A stretch of 64,000 nt of DNA from Aphidius gifuensis (taxonomy: Eukaryota > Arthropoda > Insecta > Hymenoptera > Braconidae): contig NC_057793.1 of the NCBI RefSeq assembly GCF_014905175.1, positions 17,022,673 to 17,086,672 on the forward strand, written 5' to 3'. Position numbers and translations under genes: made by a program. This document shows, piece by piece, positions 58,056 through 64,000 of this stretch (within the stretch, counting starts at the first letter, position 1; each line of letters begins with the position of its first letter). The notes beneath the pieces are model-generated. The model did no database searches. It was given only the letters and a program-made list of their open reading frames with translations, and had not been told where the DNA came from.

Positions 58056-58832
58056 TTATTCAGCGTCGTTCTCCATATGGTCTACATAATGGGAAGGTGT
58101 TGGTCCACGATACTCCACAGGATTTAAACTGTTCGGTGCAGTTGCCGGATAAATAAAGTCGTATAACTGATCAAAATTCTTGACTAAAATATCATTATAC
58201 AATAAAGGCAAACATGGGTCCATAAAACCCGGCTCAAGTTTTGTGTCGTTCTCAACGGATTGCTGTATTTCCACAAATAAATGGTTCCTAACAGTCATCT
58301 GTAAAAAATGCTGAAGAGTTTCTTTATGAATACGTACACCTCCAAAGTTTTTTCGTAGATATTTTATAATGGCATCTGAGTAAATATCTGCAGGATAATG
58401 AGTCAATATTTTTTGACAAGCTGCTACCCATGGTCCAAGATAGGATAATGTCTTTAAAGTTTTTTTCATAAATAATAAACGGATATTCCCTTGTACAAAA
58501 AGAATACCTCGTTCACGTTTTTGGTCTGTGGTTGGAAAACTTATAGTTAAATCTCCAAGATGTACTGGTTGAGTGTATTTGAGTTTGAATTGTGGATTTG
58601 AATCATCACCATCATAATACCAAAAAAATGAAGAACACATTTTCGTCAACGGTATCCATTGCGTTTCGTTATCCAAAAAAATACTTCTTTTGGTATCACT
58701 GGCTATAATTTGTATTGCAGATTTAAAATACTCGCCACTTGTCCACTCAAGACCAACACACAATGATTTTGTATTAGATTTATTAAGAGCCGTTGTATAT
58801 GGTAAAACGAGAACCCTGTCGTATTGAGCCAT
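58056..58832 (-). CDS. Uncharacterised Polinton protein, 258 aa
   Basis: Intact frame from ATG 58832 (MAQYDRVLVLPYTT). The N-terminal half looks strand-rich (SIFLDNETQWIPLTKMCSSF, PVHLGDLTISFPTTDQ, GILFVQGNIRLLFM). The C-terminal half looks helical (LGPWVAACQKILTHYPADI, HKETLQHFLQMTVRNHL), with an acidic end HMENDAE. There is no signal peptide or membrane segment. A nucleic-acid-binding or virion-associated role is possible but not shown. Its position, 80 bp after the fusogen in the same orientation and open while neighbours decay, suggests it matters to the element. Confidence 0.7.
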   Translation of the reverse strand: MAQYDRVLVLPYTTALNKSNTKSLCVGLEWTSGEYFKSAIQIIASDTKRSIFLDNETQWIPLTKMCSSFFWYYDGDDSNPQFKLKYTQPVHLGDLTISFPTTDQKRERGILFVQGNIRLLFMKKTLKTLSYLGPWVAACQKILTHYPADIYSDAIIKYLRKNFGGVRIHKETLQHFLQMTVRNHLFVEIQQSVENDTKLEPGFMDPCLPLLYNDILVKNFDQLYDFIYPATAPNSLNPVEYRGPTPSHYVDHMENDAE

Positions 58833-58912
58833 GTTGAATAACTGATGAAATAAACTTTTTTTCGAAAGCTTTTATACTTTTTTAAAAATAAGAGTGGGAG
58901 AGCTTACAGATT

Positions 58913-60799
58913 TTAGTAGATGTCGGTGTTGGTTGGTCTGTCTGAGGATCCAACATCATTTTCAACTTTTATGTCGTTGAATTTTTTAATTTTTTTTCTT
59001 ATTGTGTAAAAACAATTCAATGTTGGTTTTTTTAAAATATGGTACAAAAGAACAAGTCCTAATAATATTTGACCCAGTAAAATTTTTAGGTGTGTATCGT
59101 GAATTTTTTCTTTTTCAGTCACAGTAAATTTCACAGCATTTAATGTCTTTACAATTTCTTTGAGACTTAGAGGACTTGAGTTGACAATCATTTTTTCAAT
59201 CGCTGTTTTATTAGTTTCATTTATACCTTCAACTAAATTTAAAAAATCATATCCACCAATATAGGGATGGAGGACTTTATCATTATTTTGGGATATGCCA
59301 GGAACCCCGACTAATGTCACAGAGTCGATACGGGCTCTACATCCACTATTGACAGTTATTATACCTGTATAATTTAGTTTGCGGGTTTTCACGTCATCAC
59401 CACAAATAACTCGTAACTCAGTATTTTCAACCATGCTATATAACCATTTTTTATTATATAATTGAATAAAATTTGGTTGAGGATTTTCATAAAATTGAAT
59501 ATCACAATCTAACATATTATCTTGTTTGTTTGTCATTAATAAATTAATTTCACATGAATTTATATTTCTTGTATCTTGTAAAGAAAAAGAGTGAGTACAA
59601 AAAGATGTTGGTACGACTGGTGAAAATTGACATGCCTGGATATTAACGTTGGTACTGTATTCACTTTTATCTTGGGCTATGAGAATCAAAGAACTTTTAG
59701 GTTTAATGTATGCCGCAATATGTGATTGGAAAGTATGTTGTTTTATCGGTGCTGGATGGATTTCATATATTGAATAAATTTTTGGTGATAGTAGAGGTAT
59801 CATAATACTCAGTAAAATTCGTCTCTCATGGTAGGTAATAGATATTTTTGCAATTTTCCGCAGACCATCAATACCCGCTTCATTTATTGATAATGGTAGT
59901 ACATACTGATTATTATTATTTTGTAAAAAAAGACGCAAAGAATCTTCAATTTTCTTACTAGACATTATTCGAGGGTGGATTAATCCGAGTCTAGCAAAAT
60001 AGTCGATTTGAATTACGAGTTCTAAGGAATTAATATATTCATCATAACTCAGCTCTATATTCTGAAGCCAGGTACGACCGAGGTTTACCATAGTTTCAAA
60101 GTGAACTTTCCATAAAAGTGTATCCTTGCTTTTCCATCCAACACTAAATTCTTCCATTTGTGCACGAAAATAATTGATAAGTCCGTCATTGTTTTTTAAT
60201 CGAGTCTGCACTGTATGTAGCTCTGTTTGTAATAGATGGGTTGTATTATTTAAAACAGAAATTGTTTTTTTATTATCACGTTTTAATTTATTGATTTCTT
60301 CGTTAATCATCTTGGCATCGTCTTTATTCAGAATCCCAAATAAAGAGCTTGATATTGCACCCACGATAGGGTAGATCGGTTCATTACGTTTTGTTTTTAT
60401 AACGTCTTTATGAAATAATGAATTAATTTGTTCTGTATACATTGCGATTTTTTTTCGTTGCTGCTCCAAAAAAGGAAGGCGTCGTGATACAAAGTCACAA
60501 TTATTTTCTACAATTTTATCTGCGTCATACTTTTGACATATTTTATGTAGACCAGCCAATCCTGGGTCTTCTTTAGTATAATTACCTCCCCCGCCCAAAT
60601 CAGCATCAAAGTAGCGCAAAGGTAAAATATTCGGTAAAAAATTGAGAAGATCGTCAACATCGATATACGATGTAAGTTGCAGACTATTACTCGTTAGACG
60701 CACGTTTTCGATATGATCATAATACAAACCCGGTGTTTGTATTCTCGATTCAATTATCTTCACAACTACAGAAAAAATCAAAAATGCTGTAAACGCCAT
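58913..60799 (-). CDS. Baculovirus-F / errantivirus-Env-like fusion glycoprotein
   Basis: Intact 628-codon frame. Residues 1-18 form a signal peptide (MAFTAFLIFSVVVKIIES). A basic KTKR at 135-138 is a possible furin-type cleavage site, followed by a hydrophobic segment (PIYPIVGAISSSLFGIL, 141-157) in the position of the F2/F1 boundary and fusion peptide. DDAKMINEEINKLK and later leucine/valine heptads (158-205) suggest a coiled coil. The ectodomain is Cys-containing with N-glycosylation sequons (NYT, NNT, NKT). A membrane anchor lies at 573-589 (ILLGQILLGLVLLYHIL) with a 39-residue basic/acidic tail. This is the layout of insect F/Env proteins, class I fusogens. The residue after KTKR is Asn, not the usual hydrophobic start, so cleavage may be atypical. 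Confidence 0.85.
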   Translation of the reverse strand: MAFTAFLIFSVVVKIIESRIQTPGLYYDHIENVRLTSNSLQLTSYIDVDDLLNFLPNILPLRYFDADLGGGGNYTKEDPGLAGLHKICQKYDADKIVENNCDFVSRRLPFLEQQRKKIAMYTEQINSLFHKDVIKTKRNEPIYPIVGAISSSLFGILNKDDAKMINEEINKLKRDNKKTISVLNNTTHLLQTELHTVQTRLKNNDGLINYFRAQMEEFSVGWKSKDTLLWKVHFETMVNLGRTWLQNIELSYDEYINSLELVIQIDYFARLGLIHPRIMSSKKIEDSLRLFLQNNNNQYVLPLSINEAGIDGLRKIAKISITYHERRILLSIMIPLLSPKIYSIYEIHPAPIKQHTFQSHIAAYIKPKSSLILIAQDKSEYSTNVNIQACQFSPVVPTSFCTHSFSLQDTRNINSCEINLLMTNKQDNMLDCDIQFYENPQPNFIQLYNKKWLYSMVENTELRVICGDDVKTRKLNYTGIITVNSGCRARIDSVTLVGVPGISQNNDKVLHPYIGGYDFLNLVEGINETNKTAIEKMIVNSSPLSLKEIVKTLNAVKFTVTEKEKIHDTHLKILLGQILLGLVLLYHILKKPTLNCFYTIRKKIKKFNDIKVENDVGSSDRPTNTDIY

Positions 60800-60924
60800 G
60801 GTATTGACTGAATCACGGCTTGTGATTGACTAAGTCGATTAATTTACAACATGGGTATATGAATAGGTAAAATAATTTACAAGACAGGTTATATTTGTTT
60901 AAAAAATTATTTTTATTTTTATAT

Positions 60925-61986
60925 TTATGAAATAATTGGTCGTACAACTTTTTCAATATCTGCTCTACATATAACACATTTTTTTAAATCAGTTGAACAA
61001 TTTCCACAAGAAACAAAATGTCTACATGGTAAAAATAATATACCTAAATTTTTTTCAAAACAAATTTTACATTTGAATTCAATATCTTCATCTATACTGT
61101 GGTAATCCGTAGGTATATTTCTCATAATGACTATTGAGTTCGATTCGATTGCCAAACTTTCTGCTTCCTCATCGTCTGATGGTTGATCATCGGTTTGAGG
61201 TATTTTAAAATGATCAATAAATTCTTGTCCTTTGATAACACGTACAAAATAACATTCTTTAAAATAACGTGCATGTTCTTCCCATGGATCTTCATTTGGG
61301 AGCCAATCTTTTATACCATTACCACAGTGATAACACTGAACGTAGTCACCAATACCTGTGTAGAAAAATCCGGCCTCAGCTAGCTTTTCTTTTGTCTGGC
61401 TCATGTGTCTAGGCCAATATCCATATGATTTCAGGCGTACGTCATAAGTCAAGTATTGTCGAACCTTGGCAGTTTTAACATCAATCTCAGGGTGTGGATC
61501 AGGGTACGGTGGTGGTACATAATCAAAAAGACTTAAAAATTCTCGATGTTCAAGTCTTGATACCGCCGCTGAATAATATGAATAACGGAATGACGGTGAA
61601 ATTACAGGAGAAATATTTTTCCGATAAGGGTAGAAAGTAGGTACAGCCACGGTGTCAGGGTGGATGCCCACAGGGACATTTCCACATGGTATTCGGCGTA
61701 CAAATCTACAGCTTGGTTTGTTTCGATGATGTTCAAGCCAAGGATTATCACCCAAAGTCCAATCGTTAATTTTAACTCCACATTCAAAACAACATACAAA
61801 GTTACCAACTCCGGTATAATAGAATCCAGCAGAAGCCAATTCAAAAATATCTAAAAGATGAGCTAACGGCCATGTTTCAAAACTTTCACGGCGATTGGAT
61901 TCACGATACAATAATCTTTCACCACGTTCAAACCAAGTACGTTTTTCGATGTGTTCTGCCATCACCATGCTTGTTGATGAAGCCAT
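60925..61986 (-). CDS. Inhibitor of apoptosis protein (2 BIR + RING)
   Basis: 353 aa, intact. BIR1 zinc ligands are C66, C69, H86, C93 (FECGVKINDWTLGDNPWLEH). BIR2 ligands are C218, C221, H238, C245 (YHCGNGIKDWLPNEDPWEEH). The C-terminal RING has C306, C309, C321, H323, C327, C330, C337, C340. This is the two-BIR plus RING plan of insect and baculovirus IAPs, which bind caspases or their antagonists and act as ubiquitin ligases in the cytoplasm. All zinc ligands are present. It sits between the protease and the fusogen in the same orientation and was probably captured from an insect host or another virus. Confidence 0.95.
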   Translation of the reverse strand: MASSTSMVMAEHIEKRTWFERGERLLYRESNRRESFETWPLAHLLDIFELASAGFYYTGVGNFVCCFECGVKINDWTLGDNPWLEHHRNKPSCRFVRRIPCGNVPVGIHPDTVAVPTFYPYRKNISPVISPSFRYSYYSAAVSRLEHREFLSLFDYVPPPYPDPHPEIDVKTAKVRQYLTYDVRLKSYGYWPRHMSQTKEKLAEAGFFYTGIGDYVQCYHCGNGIKDWLPNEDPWEEHARYFKECYFVRVIKGQEFIDHFKIPQTDDQPSDDEEAESLAIESNSIVIMRNIPTDYHSIDEDIEFKCKICFEKNLGILFLPCRHFVSCGNCSTDLKKCVICRADIEKVVRPIIS

Positions 61987-62103
61987 TTTTTTAAACTAAA
62001 CATCAATTTTAAAATTCTCTTTATATATATTTTTTAAAATTAAGGAGAGGGAATAATTCAAACAAAAAACAATTTTATTTATTTTATTTATTTATTTATT
62101 TAT

Positions 62104-62640
62104 TCAACGAAATTTACAATAAGAATGTTGTACAGTTGCACCACTACCTCGGAGAAAATGGAAACGCTTATTTTTAAATATATTTTTTTTTTGAATCAGT
62201 TTTTTATACATTGTCATTATAGTATTGTCGTTGAGTTTAGTATCGTCGCCAAACAGGCGTTGGAAACTCGAAAGATTTCCGCCATTGGAAAACCAATGTA
62301 GAGCAACAATGCAATAGCAACCACACACATTAGACGAAAAATCTTGAAGCCTTTTATTATTATACTCGTAACAGACAGTGTTCCTTCTAAGGACATAGCT
62401 GAAGCGTGGATCGGTAGGTCTTTGTCCAAAACTATCGAAGTATATTCCATAGCCAAAATGATCGATAAATAATGCGACCCAATGAGATCCTGGCTGGTTA
62501 TGATTGTCTGTATTTGCAATTATTGCACACGGCTTTGGCCAGACAAAAGGAAGTTTGTCTACAGGATAAATTCCACCAACAGAGATATCTGTATACGGTA
62601 AAGCTCTAGCTAGCTGTTGAGTATCCATGAGATGAATCAC
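62104..62640 (-). CDS. Adenain-like cysteine protease (C5/Ulp1 fold)
   Basis: 178 aa, intact. The catalytic set is visible: H53 in GSHWVALFID, D69 in YFDSFG, Q99 seven residues before C106 in NVCGCYC, the same Gln-to-Cys spacing as adenovirus protease (Q115/C122). Such proteases mature the capsid in Polintons. The start could be ATG 62640 or the inner ATG 62628 (MDTQQLARAL), which fits Polinton protease N-termini better. It lies 55 bp downstream of the capsid gene. Confidence 0.92.
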   Translation of the reverse strand: MIHLMDTQQLARALPYTDISVGGIYPVDKLPFVWPKPCAIIANTDNHNQPGSHWVALFIDHFGYGIYFDSFGQRPTDPRFSYVLRRNTVCYEYNNKRLQDFSSNVCGCYCIVALHWFSNGGNLSSFQRLFGDDTKLNDNTIMTMYKKLIQKKNIFKNKRFHFLRGSGATVQHSYCKFR

Positions 62641-62695
62641 GCTATCCTGCGCTGCTTAGACTAATATATATTTTTATTTTCACTCTTCTTTATAT

Positions 62696-63996
62696 TTAAT
62701 TACTATAATCCATTATAACTTGACGGCTGGAGTCTATTTCGATAATATTATCATATTCGGCATAAACAAGACAATTAACGACTTGCGCCAAAGCTTCACT
62801 GAAGCGTACTTCAATACGCAGGCTACCACTCTTAATTAAGTTCCAATGACCAGCACTATGTGCGGAAAGATCTGGTGTTAAGTCAAAAGCAAATAACGTA
62901 TAACCTTTTCTATAGCTATCTCTATCTATTTGCATGCCATGGTCTCCAAAATGAATACCAGTACCAGAAAAAAGTGTATGGTATGCCTCAGCATCAAATA
63001 TATTATTGGAAAATGTAGGCTGCAACGGTTTTCCAGGTATTTGTTTACCATCGACGTAGAGACATAGAAAATTTATATTAAAGTGTTGGAAGTAGAATGG
63101 ATTATAGAGCCTATTACCATTGAAGCCCCGGTTATCAACAAATCCAATAACAACTCGCTTAGGCAAAGTACCAATAATAATATTGTCGAGACAATTTCCA
63201 AGGATTCCTGCGGTGAGTAAAAAACTCTTGACCTCCACTCTAGTAAGGGGATATTTAGCTGTCGTTTTCGCTAAGGCTTTTGCATGAGCAATCATAATAT
63301 GAGGATTTAGCTTGACTCGGCGTACAATCAATGACGCTTCTAATATTTACATTTTATAATCCTTGTCGTTTGAGGCATCCATTATACAAAATTCTTGTTT
63401 TGACCGTGTGGGATTAATTTTTATTTCAATCCCATTCAATAAAAAATTTCCCTGGTTAAATACATCAACATGTAAATGCCCAATCTTCTCAAATTGTTTT
63501 CCGGCATTTGTATGAACACATCTGGCAACTAAGCCTTCATTTTTCGCATCTGCAGCAACAACACTATTTGTATTCATACGTCCAGGAGTGTCAGGATACC
63601 ATAACGCTAGTTGAAGAAGACTATTTGTTGCATCATATCCATAATTAAGAATTGTTTCAATGTATGCTCTGCAAGGATATGTGCTATTTGAAGCTGATAC
63701 TAATTTTTAATTGAATAATACATCAACTTTTTAAAATAGACTGTGGAGTGTTAAATCAACTGGCCCTACTGCGTCAGTTGCCAGTGCTGCTGCCCATTTT
63801 TATCCACAATCTTAGCACGAATTTTTAACAGTGTATGTGGTAAGTCTATATATTCCTCACTTGTTCCGGGTACATGAAATTCGATTTGTGAATCATCACT
63901 CATTGAACTAATAGATTGTCATAAGCCCATGTAGAATCTTCGATCGTTGTTTGTGTTGGAGGTATTGTAAATAAGTCAAGCTCCGACTTTGTACAC
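62696..63996 (-). pseudogene. Polinton major capsid protein (double jelly roll), degenerate
   Basis: Similar to the insect 'F54H12.2-like' proteins, the Polinton capsid family. Recognisable blocks in order are ELDLFTIPPTQTTIEDSTW (near 63980), PGTSEEYIDLPHTLLK, VGPVDLTLHSLF, VSASNSTYPCRAYIETI, LEASLIVRRVKLNPH, AEAYHTLFSGTG and FAFDLTPDLSAHSAGHWNLI. The reading frame shifts at about 63905 and 63790, has in-frame stops at about 63740 and 63707, and a TAA (63349-63347) that splits an otherwise continuous frame. The gene is dead. Its true start is near or beyond 64000. Confidence 0.88.
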
Positions 63997-64000
63997 TCAC

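Larger units (their letters stand above)
56603..64000 (-). mobile_element. Polinton/Maverick element, one end (partial)
   Basis: Capsid, adenain-type protease and accessory genes lie in one minus-strand block with short gaps (about 55-125 bp), a Polinton-like layout. I place the left terminus at about 56603 (AGTAGAAGGTGGCTC), where the sequence changes from AT microsatellite to GC-richer non-coding DNA with TATGTGTGTGAGAGAGAGG repeats. This start, AG, is compatible with Polinton ends, but the matching inverted repeat would lie beyond 64000. DNA polymerase B, integrase and packaging ATPase are not in view. Confidence 0.75.

Noticed and set aside
61183..61383. Plus-strand frames over the IAP and fusogen
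   Set aside because: Antisense shadows of intact minus-strand genes.
56603..64000. Baculovirus, nudivirus or polydnavirus segment
   Set aside because: IAP and F-like genes occur there, but the neighbouring capsid and adenain-like protease are of Polinton type and no baculovirus core gene is visible.

Overview
The window is nuclear DNA of an animal, most probably an AT-rich insect and perhaps a hymenopteran. The signs are spliceosomal introns, an 18S rRNA fragment, arthropod-type retrotransposons and DNA transposons, very high A+T and long homopolymer runs. The species is an inference. I see no ordinary single-copy host gene. The window is a stack of nested mobile elements ending in part of a large virus-like Polinton/Maverick.

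Layout. 1-5268: copies of a foldback family (here 'X', end GAGCCATCTAGACTCG, internal TGTGTAAACATCTTC) and a truncated Ty3/gypsy LTR. 5264-7505: decayed copy A of a DDE-type transposase, split by an 881-bp foldback MITE with a perfect 9-bp target duplication. 7653-13295: a degenerate Ty3/gypsy element. 14090-21548: an X copy hosting a 6-kb DNA transposon (14542-20532) with about 430-bp terminal inverted repeats (TIRs). Its spliced transposase gene is broken only by a hAT-like foldback with an 8-bp duplication, which itself contains a Helitron. 22430-23718: A-rich tandem repeats and a small orphan ORF. 24395-26330: a copy of a second foldback family ('Y', end AAGTGAAACTTCTTT) carrying a solo gypsy LTR. 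27112-28918: an inverted-repeat element holding a 141-bp tandem array. 31547-33017: another Y. 33041-34320: a decayed Crypton-type tyrosine recombinase. 34906-40474: a Ty1/copia element interrupted by a full X. 41333-41748: a palindromic MITE. 42960-44323: a non-LTR retrotransposon without reverse transcriptase. 44726-47090: an X hosting a Y. 47082-48910: 352-bp tandem repeats, followed by a J-domain exon fragment. 50315-52074: a decayed CACTA-type transposase. 52347-52935: a palindrome with a tRNA-like sequence at its centre. 53452-53942: the 5' part of an 18S rRNA gene. 56292-56584: a solo copia LTR.

56603-64000 is the most interesting part: one end of a Polinton/Maverick. All genes are on the minus strand, in transcription order: a decayed major capsid protein, an adenain-like cysteine protease, an inhibitor of apoptosis (two BIR domains and a RING), a baculovirus-F/errantivirus-Env-like membrane fusion glycoprotein, an uncharacterised 258-aa protein, and a protein with one early nonsense codon. 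Capsid plus protease make particles. A fusogen plus an apoptosis inhibitor suggest a once infectious, enveloped, host-manipulating element rather than a plain transposon. The capsid gene is wrecked while protease, IAP, fusogen and the 258-aa gene remain open. DNA polymerase, integrase and ATPase are not in view and would lie beyond position 64000.
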